Positions 11,505-24,908 are shown, counted from the first letter of the stretch. The stretch is 64,000 nucleotides of DNA from Triticum aestivum (GCF_018294505.1 NC_057808.1:225801684-225865683); one strand, 5' to 3'. The notes: generated by a model from the letters alone, not told the origin. Numbers and translations are program-made.

Positions 11505-12832
11505 CCATGCCCCCGTATATAAAGGAGCAAGGGGGAGGCCGGCCGGCCCTTGGGGCGCGCCAAGGAGGGGGAGGAGTCCTCCTTCTAGTAGCAGTAGGAC
11601 TCCCCCTTTCCTAGTCCAACTAGGAGGAGGAAGGGGGAAGGAAGGAGAGGGAGAGGAGAAGGAAAGGGGGGCGCGCCCCCTCCCTAGTCCAACTCGGACT
11701 CCCTATAGAGAGGGGGCGCAGCTGCCCCTTGTGGGCTGCCTCCCCTCTTCCCTATGGCCTATGTAGGCCCAATAGTCCCCCCGGGGGTTCCGATAACCCC
11801 CCGACACTCCGATAATTATCCGGTGAACCCCGGATCTCATCCGGTGTCGGAATATAGTCATCAAATATATCAATCTTTATGTTTCAACCATTTCGAGACC
11901 CCTCGTCATGTTCATGACCCCATTCAGGACTCCGAACTATCTTCGGTACATCAAAACACATAAACTCATAATACCGATCGTCACCGAACGTTAAGCGTGC
12001 GGACCCTATGGGTGCGAGAACTATGTAGAAATGACCGAGACACGTCTCCGGTCAATAACCAATAGCGGAACCTGGATGTTCATATTGGCTCCCACATATT
12101 CTACGGAGATCTTTATCGGTCAAACCGCATAACAACATACGTTGTTCCCTTTGACATCGGTATGTTACTTGCCCGAGATTCGATCGTCGGTATCTCAATA
12201 CCTAGTTCAATCTCGTTACTAGCAAGTCTCTTTACTCGTTCTGTAATGCATCATCCCACAACTAACTCATCAGTCACATTGCTTGCAAGGCTTATAGTGA
12301 TGTGCATTACCGAGAGGGCCCAGAGATACCTCTTTGACAATCGGAGTGACAAATCCTAATCTTGATCTATGCCAACTCAACAAGTACCATCGGAGACACC
12401 TGTAGAGCACCTTTATAATCACCCAGTTACGTTGTGATGTTTGGTAGCACACAAATTGTTCCTCCGGTATTCGGGAGTTGCATAATCTCATAGTCATAGG
12501 AACACGTATAAGTCATGAAGAAAGCAATAGCAATATACTAAACGATCGAGTGCTAAGCTAACGGAATGGGTCAAGTCAATCACATCATTCTCTAATGATG
12601 TGATCCCGTTAATCGAATGACAACTCATGTCTATGTCTAGGAAACTTAACCATCTTTGATTCAATGAGCTAGTCAAGTAGAGGCATACTTGTGAGACTCT
12701 GTTTGTCTACGTATTCACACATGTACTAAGTTTCCTGTTAATAAAATTCTAGCATGAATAATAAACATTTATGATGATATAAGGAAATATAAATAACAAC
12801 TTTATTATTGCCTCTAGGGCCTATTTCCTTCA
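11505..12832 (-). mobile_element. Cop-2 5' LTR, proximal part
   Basis: This is the remainder of the Cop-2 LTR. It ends at 12832 in TTTCCTTCA, the reversed LTR start TGAAGGAAA. A TATATA promoter motif lies at about 11514-11521 (CCCGTATATAAAGG on the + strand). The LTR abuts an internal point of the Cop-1 LTR at 12833, which marks the Cop-2 insertion site. Confidence 0.88.
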
Positions 12833-13557
12833 ATCGGGTACGTATCGGAGTACCGAGGGGTTACCGGAACCCCCCAGGGGAAGTCATGGGCCATATGGGA
12901 CATAGGAGGGAGGCAAGGCAGCCCACAAGGGGTGGTGCCCCCCAAGGGAGGAGTCCGAATTTGACAAGGGGAGGGGCGGCGCCCCCCTTTCCTTCTCCTT
13001 CTCCCTCTCCTTCCCCCTTTCCCCCTCCGATAAAAGGAGGGGGCGGGGCAAATTGGGGTAGGAGCCCAAGTGGGACTCTTCCCACTTGGGGCGCCCCTAG
13101 GCTGGCCTCGTCCCCTCTCCCTCATTTATATACGGGGGCAGGGCCACCTCTAAGACACACCAATTGTTCTTAGCCGTGTGCGGTGCCCCCTCCACCGTTT
13201 ACTCCTCCGGTCATATTGTCGTAGTGCTTAGGCGAAGCCTTGCGCGGATCACTTCACCATCACCGTCACCACGGCGTCGTGCTGACGAAACTCTCCCTCG
13301 ACACTTTGCTAGATCAAAAGTTTGAGGGATGTCATCGAGCTGAACGTGTGCAGAACTCGGAGGTGTCGTACGTTCGGTGCTTGATCGGTTGAATCGAGAA
13401 GATGTTCGACTACATCAACCGCTTTATCTAACGCTTCCACTTTCGGTCTACAAGGGTACATGGACACACTCTCCCCCTCTCGTTGCTATGCGTCTCCTAG
13501 ATAGATCTTGCATGAGCGTAGGAAGTTTTTTGAAATTGCATGCTACGTTTCCCTACA
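12833..13557 (+). mobile_element. Cop-1 5' LTR, right fragment
   Basis: It matches 19736-20429 of the 3' LTR and ends in CCCTACA just before the primer binding site. A TATATAC box lies near 13127-13133. Many small differences and indels separate it from the 3' LTR, so Cop-1 is clearly older than the Gyp-1 insertion. Confidence 0.9.
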
Positions 13558-13558
13558 G

Positions 13559-13574
13559 TGGCATCTGAGCCAGG
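13559..13574 (+). other. Cop-1 primer binding site
   Basis: TGGCATCTGAGCCAGG lies one base after the LTR end. It is a variant of the initiator-Met tRNA complement and the same as in Cop-2. Confidence 0.78.
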
Positions 13575-14747
13575 TCTGTGTGTAGATGATATGCACGAGT
13601 AGAACAAAAAGAGTTGTGGGCGATCATAGTCATACTGCTTACCCCCAACGTCTTATTTTGATTCGGCCGTATTGTTGGATGAAGTGGCCCGGACCAACCT
13701 TACATGACCACGTTCATGAGACCGGTTCCACCGACATACATGCAACTTGTTTTGCACAAAGGTGGCTGGCGGGTGTCTGTTTCTCCAACTTTAGTTGAAT
13801 CGAATTTGACTACGGCCGGTCCTTGTTGAAGGTTAAAACAACAAACTTGACGAAACATCATTGTGGTTTTGATGCGTAGGTAAGAACGGTTCTTACTAGA
13901 AGCCCGTAGCAGCCACGTAAAACTTGCAACAACAAAGTAGAGGACGTCGAAATTGTTTTTGCAGGGCATGTTGTGATGTGATATGGTCAAGACATGATGT
14001 GATATACGTTATTGTATGAGATGATCATGTTTTGTAGAAGTTATCGGCAACTGGTAATTGCTTTAGTTTATCACTGTGCGTTAGCGATAGTTGTAGAAGC
14101 AATAGTTGGTGAGACGACAACGACGCTACGATGGAGATCAAGGTGTCAAGCCGGTGACGATGGAGATCATGACGGTGCTTTGGAGATTGAGATCAAAGGC
14201 ACAAGATGATGATGGCCATATCATGTCACATATTTTGATTGCATGTGATGTTTATCTTTTATGCATCTTATTTTGCTGAGTACGGCGGTAGCATTATAGG
14301 ATGATCCCTCACTAAATTTCAAGGTATAAGTGTTCTCCCTGAGTATGCACTGTTGCGATAGTTCGTCGTGTCGACACACCACGCGATTATCGGGAGTGAT
14401 AAGCTCTACGTTCACATACAGTGGGTGCAAGACAGTTTTGCACGTGCAGAATACTCGGGTTAAACTTTACGAGCCTAGCATGTACAGACTTGCCTCGGAA
14501 CACTGGAGACCAAAAGGTCGAATGTGAGTCATATAGTAGATATGATCAACATAGAGATGTTCACCATTGAAAACTACTCCATCTCACGTGATGACCGGAC
14601 ATGGTTTAGTTGATATGGATCACGTGATCATTTAGATGACTTGAGGGATGTCTATCTAAGTGGGAGTTCTTAAGTAATATGATTAATTGAACTTAATTTA
14701 TCATGAACTTAGTCCTGATAGTTTTTGCATATCTATGTTGTAGATCA
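13575..14747 (+). mobile_element. Cop-1 untranslated leader
   Basis: This 1.17-kb leader between the primer site and gag has no coding frame I trust. It is homologous to the leaders of Cop-2 and Cop-3, so the three copia elements belong to one family or to sister families. Confidence 0.75.
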
Positions 14748-17700
14748 ATGGCCCGTGCTACCGTTCCCTTGAATTTTAATGCGTTCCTAGGGAAAGCTAA
14801 GTTGAAAGATGATGGTAGCAACTACACGGACTGGGTCCGTAACTTGAGGATTATCCTCATTGCTGCACAGAAGAATTATGTCATTGATGCACCGCTAGGT
14901 GAAAGGCCTGCTGCAGGAGCAAATGCTGATGTTGTGAACGTCTGGCAAGCTCGATCTGATGACTACTCGATAGTTCTGTGTGCCATGCTTTACGGCTTAG
15001 AGTCGGGACTTCAAAGACGTTTTGAATGTCATGGACCATATGAGATGTTCCCAGAATTGAAGTTAATATTTCAAGCAAATGCCTGAGTTGAGAGATATGA
15101 AGTCTCCAACAAGTTCTATAGCTGCAAGATGGAGGAAAACAGTTCTGTCAGTGAACACATACTCAGAATGTCTGGGTACCATAACCACTTGACTCAACTG
15201 GGAGTTAATCTTCCGGATGATAGTGTTATAGACAGAGTTCTTCAATCACTGCCACCAAGCTGCAAAGGATTCGTGATGAACTATAATATGCAAGGGATGG
15301 ATAAGACAATTCCTGAGCTCTTCGCTATGCTTAAAGCTGCGGAGGTAGAAATCAAGAGGAGCATCAAGTGTTGATGGTTAACAGGACCACTAGTTTCAAG
15401 AAAAAGGGCAAAGGAAAGAAGGGGAACTTCAAGAAGAATGGCAAGAAAGTTGCTGCTCAAGTGAAGAAGTCCAAGTCTGGACCTAAGCCTGAGACTGAGT
15501 GCTTCTACTGCAAAGGGACTGGTCACTGGAAGCGGAACTGCCCTAAGTATTTGGCGGATAAGAAGGATGGCAAGGTGAACAAAGGTATATTTGATATACA
15601 TGTTATTGATGTGTACCTTACTAATGCTCGTAGTAGCGCTTGGCTATTTGACACTGGATTTGTTGCTCATATTTGCAACTCGAAACAGGGGCTACGGATT
15701 AAACGAACATTGCCTAAGGACGCGGTGATGATGCACGTCGGAAATGGTTCCAAGGTCGATGTGATCGTCTTTCGGACACTACCTCTACATCTACCTTCGG
15801 GATTAGTTTTAGACCTGAATAATTGTTATTTGGTGCCAGCGTTGAGCATGAACATTATATCTGGATCTTGTTTGATGCGAGACGGTTATTCATTTAAATC
15901 AGAGAATAATGGTTGTTCTATTTATATGTGTAATATCTTTTATGGTCATGCACCCTTGAAGAGTGGTCTATTATTGTTGAATCTCGATCGTGGTGATACA
16001 CATATTCATAATATTGATACCAAAAGATGCAAAGTTGATAATGATAGTGCAACATATTTGTGGCACTGTCATTTAGGTCATATTGGTGTGAAGCGCATGA
16101 AGAAACTCCATGTAGATGGACTTTTGGAATCACTTGATTATGAATCATTTGATGCTTGCGAACCATGCCTCATGGCAAAGATGACTGAATCTCAGTTCTT
16201 CGGAACAATGGAGCGAGCTAACGACTTATTGGAAATACATACCAATGTATGCGGTTCGATGAGTGTTGAGACTCGCGGTGGGTATCGTTATTTTCTGACC
16301 TTCACAAATGATTAGAGCAGATATGGGTATATCTACTTAATGAAACACAAGTCTGAAACATTAGAAAAGTTCAAAGAATTTCAGAGTGAAGTGGAAAATC
16401 ATCGTAACAAGAAAATAAAGTTTCTACGATGTGATCGCGGAGGTGAATATTTGAGTTACGAGGTTGGTCTTCATTTGAAACAATGTGGAATAGTTTCACA
16501 ACTCACGCCACCTGGAACACCACAGCGTAATGGTGTGTCAGAATGTCGTAACTGTACTTTATTAGATATGGTGCGATCTATGATGTCTCTTACCGATTTA
16601 CCACTATCATTTTGGAGTTATGCATTAGAGACAGCAGCATTCACGTTAAATAGGGAACCATCTAAATCCGTTGAGACGACACCGTATGAACAATGGTTTG
16701 GCAAGAAACCTAAGCTGTCGTTTCTTAAAGTTTGGGGTTGCGATGCTTATGTGAAAAAGCTTCTGCCTGATAAGCGTGAACCCAAATCGGAGAAATGTGC
16801 CTTCATAGGATACCCAAAAGAAACTATTGGGTACACCTTCTATCACAGATCCGAAGGCAAGATATTTGTTGCTAAGAATGGATCCTTTCTAGGGAAGGAG
16901 TTTCTATATAAATAAGTGAGTGGGAGGAAAGTAGAACTTGATGAGGTAATTGTACCTTCTCGTGAATTGGAAAGTAGCTCATCAAGAAAACTGTTCCCGT
17001 GATGCCTACACCAATTGGTGAGGAAGCTAATGATTATGATCATGAAACTTCAGATCAAGTTACTACCGATCCTCGTAGGTCAACCAGAGTATGTTTCGCG
17101 CCTGAGTGGTACGAAAGTGCTGTTCTAGAAGTCAGTTACTAGACCATGACGAACCTACAAACTATGAGGAAGCGATGATGTGCCCATATTCCGCAAAATG
17201 TCTTGAGGCCATGAAATCTGAGATGGGATCCATGTATGAGAACAAAGTGTGGACTTTGGTCGACTTGCCCGATGATCGGCAAGCCATAGAGAATAAATAG
17301 ATCTTCAAGAAGACGAACGTTGATGGTAATGTTACTGTTTACAAAGCTCGACTTGTTGCGAAAGGTTTTCGACAAGTTCAAGGAGTTGACTACGATGAGA
17401 CCTTCTCACCCATAGCGATGCTTAAGTCTGTCCGAATCATGTTAGCAATTGCCGCAATTTATGACTATGAAATCTGGCAAATGGACGTCAAAACTGCATT
17501 CCTTAATTGATTTCTTAAGGAAGAGTTGTATATGATGCAACCAGAAGGTTTTATCGATCCTAAAGGAGTTAACAAAGTGTGTAAGCTCCAGCGATCCATT
17601 TATGGACTGGTGCAAGGATCTCGGAGTTGGAATATACGCTTTGATGAAGTGATCAAAGCATATGGTTTTATACGGACTTTTGGAGAAGCCTGTATTTACT

Positions 17701-18474
17701 AGAAAGTGAGTGGGAGCTTTGTAGCATTTCTAATATTATATGTGGATGACATATTGTTGATTGGAAATGATACAGAATTTCTGGATAGCATAAAAGGATA
17801 CTTGAATAAGAGTTTTTGAATGAAAGACCTCGGTGAAGCTGCTTATATATTAGGCATCAAGATCTATAGAGATAGATCAAGATGCTTAATTGTACTTTCA
17901 CAAAGCACATACCTTGATAAAGTTTTGAAGAAGTTCAAAATGGATCAGTCAAAGAAAGGGTTCTTGCCTGTGTTACAAGGTGTGAAGTTGATTCAGACTC
18001 AATGCCCGACCACTGTAGAAGATAGATAGAAAATGAAAGTCATTCCCTATGCCTAAGCCATAGGTTTTATCATGTATGCAATTCTGTGTACCAGACCTGA
18101 TGTGTGCCTTGCTATAAGTTTAGCGGGGAGGTACCAAAGTAATCCAGGAGTGGATCACTGGACAGCGGTCAAGAACATCCTGAAGTACCTGAAAAGGACT
18201 AAGGATATGTCTCTCGTACATGGGGGTGACAAAGAGCTCGTCGTAAATGGTTACGTCGGTGCTAGATTTGACACTGATCCGGATGACTCTAAGTCGCAAA
18301 CTAGATACGTATTTATATTGAATCGTGGAGCTGTCAGTTGCTGTTGTTCCAAGCAAAGCGTCATGGCGGGATCTACGTGTGAAGCGGAGTACTTAGCTGC
18401 TTCGGAAGCAGCGAATGAAGAAGTCTGGCTGAAGGAGTTCATATCCGATCTAGGTGTAATTATTTTGTGACAAT
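14748..18474 (+). pseudogene. Cop-1 gag-pol polyprotein, decayed
   Basis: The start is the ATG at 14748 (MARATVPLNF...). The copia order is visible: gag to about 15450; zinc knuckle 15500-15541 (CFYCKGTGHWKRNC); protease with D-T-G at 15650-15658; integrase HHCC region about 16050-16180; integrase core 16240-16915 with CDRGGEY and NGVSE; reverse transcriptase about 17270-18030 with YVDD at 17739-17750; RNase H 18072-18470. Stops or frame breaks occur at 15084, about 15372, 16313, 16913, about 17140, 17298, 17507, 17700, 17818 and 18027. Where most copia RNases H have a first acidic residue (GYxDA), this copy reads GYVGA. It cannot make a working polyprotein. It resembles Angela/BARE-type elements. 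Confidence 0.9.
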
Positions 18475-18718
18475 ACTGGAGCAATTACCTTGGCGAAGGA
18501 ATCCAGATTTTATAAGAGAACCAAACACATCAAGAGACGCTTCAACTCCATCCCTGATCAAGTCAAGGAGGGAGACATAGAGATTTGCAAAATACATACG
18601 GATCTGAATGTGGCCGACCCGTTTACTAAGCCTCTTCCACGAGCAAAACATGATCAGCACCAAGACTCCATGGGTGATAGAATCATTACAATGTAATCTA
18701 GATTATTGACTCTAGTGC

Positions 18719-18729
18719 AAGTGGGAGAC
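18719..18729 (+). other. Cop-1 polypurine tract
   Basis: AAGTGGGAGAC lies immediately before the 3' LTR start at 18730. This is the usual primer for plus-strand DNA in this family. Confidence 0.8.
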
Positions 18730-20429
18730 TGAAGGAAATATGCCCTAGAGGTAATAATAATGTTTTTATTTATATTTCCTTATATCATGATAAATTTTTA
18801 TTATTGATGCTAGAATAGTATTAACCGGAAACCTGATATATGTGTGGATACATAGACAAAACACAGTGTCCCTAGTAAACCTCTACTAGACTAGCTCGTT
18901 AATCAAAGATGGTTAAGTTTCCTAACCATAGACATGTGTTGTCATTTGATGAACGGGATCACATCATTAGGAGAATGATGTGATGGACAAGACCCATTCG
19001 TTAGCTTAGCATAATGATCGTTAAGTTTTATTGCTATTTCTTTCTTCATGTCTTATACATATTCCTTTGACTATGAGATTATGCAACTCTCGAATACCGG
19101 AGGAATATCTTGTGTGCTATCAAACGTCACAACGTAACTGGGTGATTATAAATATGCTCTAGAGGTATCTTCGAAAGTTTTTTGTTCGGTTGGCATAGAT
19201 CGAGACTAGGATCTGTCACTCTGAGTATCGGAGAGGTATCTCTGGGCCCTCTCGGTAATACACATCATGATAAGTGTTGCAAGCATTGTGACTAATGAGT
19301 TAGTTACAGGATGATGTATTACGAAACGAGTAAAGGGACTTGCCGGTAACGAGATTGAACTAGGTATGAAGATACCGACGATCGATTCTCGGGCAAGTAA
19401 CATACCGATGACAAAGGGAATGACGTAGTCATTACGGTTTGACCGATAAAGATCTTCGTAGAATATGTAGGAACCAATATGAGCATCCTGGTTCCGCTAT
19501 TGGTTATTGACCAGAGATGTGTCTCGGTCATGTCTACATAGTTCTCGAACCCGTAGGGTCCACACGCTTAACGTGCGATGACGATTTATGTTATGAGTTA
19601 TGTGTTTTGGTGACCGAAGATTGTGCGGAGTCCCGAATGAGACCACGAACATGACGAGGAGTCTCGAAATGGTCGAGAGGTAAAGATTGATATATTGGAT
19701 GATAGTATTCGGACACGGGAAGTGTTTCGGAATGTATCGGGTACGTATCGGAGTACCGAGGGGTTACCAGAACCCCCCGGGGGAAGATATGGGCCATATG
19801 GCCATAGGAGGGAGGCAAGGTAGCCCACAGGGGTGGCGCGCCCCCCAAGGGAGGAGTATGAATTGGACTAGGGGAGGGGGCGGCGCCCCCCTTTCCTTCC
19901 CCTTTCCCCCTCCGATAAAAGGAAGGGGGCGAATTGGACTAGGAGCCCAAGTGGGACTCCTCTCACTTGGGGCGCCCCTAGGCCGGCCTCCTCCCCTCTC
20001 CCTCCTTCATATACGGGGACGGGGGCACCTCTAAGACACACCAATTGTTCTTAGCCGTGTGCGGCGCCCCCCTCCACCGTTTACTCCTCCGGTCATATTT
20101 TCGTAGTGCTTAGGTGAAGCCCCGCGCGGATCTCTTCACCATCACCGTCATCACGCCGTCGTGCCGACGAAAACTCCCTCGACACTTTGCTAGATCAAGA
20201 GTTCAAGGGACGTCATCAAGCTGAACGTGTGCAGAACTCGAAGGTGTCGTACGTTCGGTGCTTGATCGGTTGAATCGCGAAGAAGTTCGACTACATCAAC
20301 CGTGTTAAGCTAACGCTTCCGCTTTCGGTCTACAAGGGTACGTGGACACGCTCTCCCCCTCTCGTTGCTATGCATCTCCTAGATAGATCTTGCATGATTT
20401 TTTGGAATTGCATGCTAGGTTTCCCTATA
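18730..20429 (+). mobile_element. Cop-1 3' LTR, complete
   Basis: This 1700-bp LTR starts TGAAGGAAATATG and ends CCCTATA, where CCCTACA is expected; the terminal CA has mutated. A TATA motif occurs near 20010-20016 (CATATACGGGG). It is flanked on the right by the middle of a Gyp-2 LTR, so Cop-1 inserted into Gyp-2. Confidence 0.92.
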
Positions 20430-20682
20430 GTAATGGCTTTTTGCAGTGTGCTTGTTGGGATCCGATGAATTGCAACTTTATGATCAGTTCTATCTATGAA
20501 TATTATTTGAGTCTTCTTTGATCCCTTATATGCATGATTATTATGGCCTCGTATTTCTTCTCCGAAACTTTGCTTTGGTTTGGCCAACTAGATTGGTTTT
20601 TCTTACAATTGGAAGAGGTTCTTTGTGATGGGTTCGATCTTGCGGTGTCCTCACCCAGTGAAAGAAGTGGTAGCAAGGTTAC
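20430..20682 (+). mobile_element. Gyp-2 5' LTR fragment
   Basis: It matches about 24003-24255 of the Gyp-2 3' LTR. The rest of this LTR lies left of the window beyond Cop-1. On the right it jumps, near 20682, to sequence from the 3' part of the element, so the LTR end, primer site and gag are deleted. Confidence 0.8.
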
Positions 20683-23346
20683 TAAATTACCTCTCTTCAT
20701 GTTGAGATTGCTATCGTTTCTTTTTATTCCTTACATATACTAGATTTTGCTTGTCTTGATAATTTATTTGGTTATAAAATGCCTATGCATAGGAAGTATG
20801 TTAGACTTAAATGTGATTTTCACATGCTATGTGATGCTATCTTTGTGCTTCAATTCTTATCTTCCATTAGAGCATCATTAAAATTATCAATGCCTAGCTA
20901 AAAGGCTTTACAGAAAAGCGCTTGTTGGGAGACAACCCAATATTTTTCTTTCTGTTCTTCAATAAATATGGAATTATACCTATTATGATTGTGTTTTTAT
21001 GTTCTAGTTAGTGCTTGTGCCAAGTAAAGCCTTTAGTATCATGTTGGGTGATAGTTTATTTCATCCTGTTGAAAAACGGGAACATTTGCATCCAGTAGCT
21101 GAATTGTTAAAAATCACAGAAGCGAGGAACAATTCTGAATTATTTACACAAGATTGATATACAAATTTCCTACATTGTCCTAATTTTTTAGAATTTTTGA
21201 AGTTACGGAAGTATGGTCAAAGACCAGATTACTACAGAGTGTTTTGTTTTTGACAGATTCTGTTTTCTTTTCATTGTGTGCTTATTTTGATGAATCTATG
21301 GATTGTATTGGAGGGTAAAAGCCATGGAAAAGTTAGAATACAGTAGATATACTGCAATAATAAAATATGAATGGGTTTGCAACAATACTTAAAGTGGCGA
21401 TTTGCTTTATTGTACTAACGGATCTCACGAAGGTTTTGTTTTGTGTGATTGAAGTTTTGATGTTTTTGGTGAGATCACGATAGATGAAAGAAAAAGGAGT
21501 GAAAAGAGCTTAAGCTTGGGGATGCCCATGGCACCCCAAGGAAATATTTAAGGAGAACCAAGCAACTGAGCTTGCAGAAGCACCAGAAGGCATTCCCTCT
21601 TTCTTCTAAAAACCATCGGTAATTTTACTTGAAGCTATATTTTTATTCGTCACATATCATGAGTTTTTCTTGGAGCGTCTTGTATTATATGAGTCTTTGC
21701 TTGTTTTGCTTTTTAGTTTGTCACAATCATCCTTGCTGGATACACCTATTTGAGAGAGCCAAAATGATGCTATGATTTGTTAGAATTGCTTTGTGTGCTT
21801 CACTTAAATTTTTTGAGCTATGGAATTGCTCTAGTGCTTCACTTGTATGTTTTTGAGCATGATGGTGCTTTAATTTTTGAAGAAATACTCTCATGCTCCA
21901 CTTAGATTAATTTGAGAGTTAGTAAATTTTTGAAGAAATTCTCTCATGCTTCACTTATATTATTTTGAGATTAAAAAAAATTTATGCTCATGTTCTTCAC
22001 TTAAATTTATTTGAGATCTAGTCATAAGCAATGGTAATATATTAATCTAGTCCCAAAGTGATAGATATCCAAGAGGAATATAATAAAAACTTTCATGAAG
22101 ATCATTGGACAAAATAAACTTGATTCTTTGTAATGGTTTTGAGATATGATGATAGTAATATGTGAGTTATGTTGGTGAGTAATTATGCTTTAGTAAGAAT
22201 ATTGGTGTTAAGGTTTGTGATTCTCTATGCAAGCATGAAATTCAATAGTTATGCAATGAAATTACATGCTACCTGTGGTGCATTATTCGGTGTTAGTTAT
22301 GCTTAATGCTCTCTTATGTGAATTTTAGTTTCTTGGTTGGTTGCTTCCCGATCTATTCTCTAGCTTTTCCTTGTAGTAAGTGAGAATACTACTTGTGCAT
22401 CCAAAATCCATAAACCCAGTTGTGCCAAATGAGTCTACCATACCTACCTATATGCGGTATTTCCATGTCATTCCAAGTAAATTTGTATGCGCCATCTCTA
22501 ATTTTCAAAATGAATTTCCTTTTTGTGTCCCTGTACTGCTCACGAAGCGACATGGGGTGGCCAATATTTTTCCATGCTAGATGTGTTATTCTCAAGATGA
22601 GTGTTTATTCACTTGTCATTGCACGAGAGTGTGGCGGTAATAGGGATGCCCAGACCCAAAATGAAAAAGAAATTTACATTACGTGGTCAAATAGTAAATT
22701 CCTTGTAAAGTGTTGGTATGGAAGGCCCCTGTGGATACGGCTAGCCATGGATTGTGAAAGAATGGTAGAAAAAGGAGTAAACTTTATTTTATGTCTGGAA
22801 ACTGCCTACGATGTATCTAGCATGGAAAGTATTGGGAACTACTCGGTCGTTTTTGTTGACGGGAAAAGCATGCCTCTCAAAATATTTTCTCTCCCAATTT
22901 AAGCTTTGAGCTCTAGCACCTCTACAAATCTCTGCTTCCCTCTGCGATGGGCCTATCTATTTGCTTTATGGAATTTTTATTTTTATTTGAGTCTCCATAT
23001 TCTCTTATAAAGCACCAACTAAGGAGCACTATGATCATACTTGTGCGCTGGATGTAGCTAATATTCGAGTGTGTTTCGTGAATGGATCAATGATTGAGCA
23101 TGATGGGCTAGGGATAACTTTCTTTAGTGTTGATATTTTGGAAGACATGGTTGCTTGTTGATATGCTCGAGTATTGAAATCTTCATCTCAAATATAGACT
23201 ATTGCTTTGAACCATCTAAAATTCCAAATGTCCATGCTACAAAAGAAAAGAATATGTGATGAACATGTTAGGCAGCATTCCACATCAAAATCTCTGTTTT
23301 ATGATTTACCTACTCAAGGACGAGCAGGAATTAAGCTTGAGGATGC
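20683..23346 (+). mobile_element. Gyp-2 internal region, non-coding 3' part
   Basis: This region has no coding frame of note. It is homologous to the 3' internal region of Gyp-3 (59550-62001), including the marker GCGCTTGTTGGGAG at about 20918. At 21780-22020 there are about five imperfect repeats built on TGCTTCACTTA followed by TTTGAG. It ends with the polypurine-type sequence AAGCTTGAGGATGC just before the LTR. Confidence 0.75.
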
Positions 23347-24908
23347 TGATATATCTCCAACGTATCTATAATTTCTTATTGTTCCATGTTGTTATATTAT
23401 CATTCTTGGATGTCTTATATTCATTTTATAGCAACTTTATATCATTTTTTGGGACTAACCTATTGACATAGTGCCCACTGCTAGTTGCTGTTTTTTGCTT
23501 GTTTTTTACTTCGCAGAATATCCATATCAAACGGAGTCCAAACACTGCGGAACTTTTTGCAGATTTTTTTCTGCCCAGAAGACAACTTAGGAGCCAAGGA
23601 AGTGCATGAGGGAAGGCCCGTGGGACCCACCACCCACCTGGGCGCGCCAGAAGCCCCTGGCACACCCTGATGGGTGGTGGGGCGCACGGAGGTCCTTTCC
23701 ACCGCCTCTCAGCTCTACAAATACCCAAATATTCCAAAAACCCTAGAGGAGTCAATGAAACACAATTCCAGCCGCCACAAGTTCCAGAACCACGAGATCC
23801 AATCTAGAGGCCCTTTCCTGCACCTTGCGGGAGGGGAACACGGTCACGGAGGGGTTCATCATCCTCATTGGTGCTCCTCCAATGATGCATGAGTAGTTTA
23901 CCACAGACCTACGAGTCCGTAGGCAGTAGCTAGATGGCTTCTTCTCTCTTTTTGATTCTCAATACAATGTTCTCCTCGATGTTCTTGGAGATCTATTTGA
24001 TGTAATGACTTTTTGCGGTGTGTTTGTTGTGATCCGATGAATTGCGAGTTTATGATCAGTCCTATCTATGAATATTATTTGATTCTTCTTTAATCTCTTA
24101 TATGCATGATTATTATAGCCTCATATTTCTTCTCCGAACTTTGGCTTGGTTTGGCCAACGAGATTGATTTTTCTTCCAATGGGAAGAGGTGCTTTGTGAT
24201 GGGTTCGATCTTATGGTGTCCTCACCCAGTGACAGAAGGGGTAGCGAGGCACACATGTATCATTGCTATTATGGATAAAAAGATAGGGTCTATTCCTACA
24301 AGAATAGATCTTGTCTACATCATGTCATCATTCTTATTGCATTACTCACTAGATGCATGCTGGATAGCGGTCGATGTGTGGAGTAATAGTAGTAGAGGCA
24401 GGCAGGAGTCGGTCTACTAATCTTGGATGTGATGCCTATATACATGATCATTGCCTTGGATTTCGTCATAATGATTTGCTCTTCTATCAATTGCCCAACA
24501 GTAATTTGTTTACCCACCGTATGCTATTTTCTCGAGAGAAGCCACTAGTGAAATCTACGCCCCGGGTCTATTTTCTATCATATTGTTTGCAGATCTATTA
24601 TTCCAAAAACCCAAAAATACCTTGCTGAACTTTTTCTTTATTTATTTTATTTTGTGTTTTTACTAGATCTATTTATCCAATCTCATATAATTTTATCTAT
24701 CTTAATACCGAGGAGGCATTGACAACCCCTCTTACGCATTGCGTTGCAAGTATTTGTTCTTTGTGTGCAGGTATCGTTCACATAGTGTTGATTGGTTCTC
24801 CAACTGGATTGATAACCTTGGTTTCATAACTGAGGGAAATACTTACTGTTGATGTGCTGCATCATCCTCTCCTCTTCGGGGAATTACCAGCGCAGATACA
24901 AGCAATCA
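23347..24908 (+). mobile_element. Gyp-2 3' LTR
   Basis: This is a 1562-bp LTR of the same family as the Gyp-3 LTRs. It begins TGATATATCTCCAACG and ends AAGCAATCA. The promoter position that reads TATAAATA in Gyp-3 is CTACAAATA here, so the TATA box is lost. The sequence after 24908 is not LTR. Confidence 0.85.

Noticed and set aside
23426..23755. ORFs on the minus strand in Gyp-2 and Gyp-3 LTRs (also 25531-25758 and 62081-62416).
   Set aside because: They lie over the LTR promoter region, are broken differently in each copy and have no domain.
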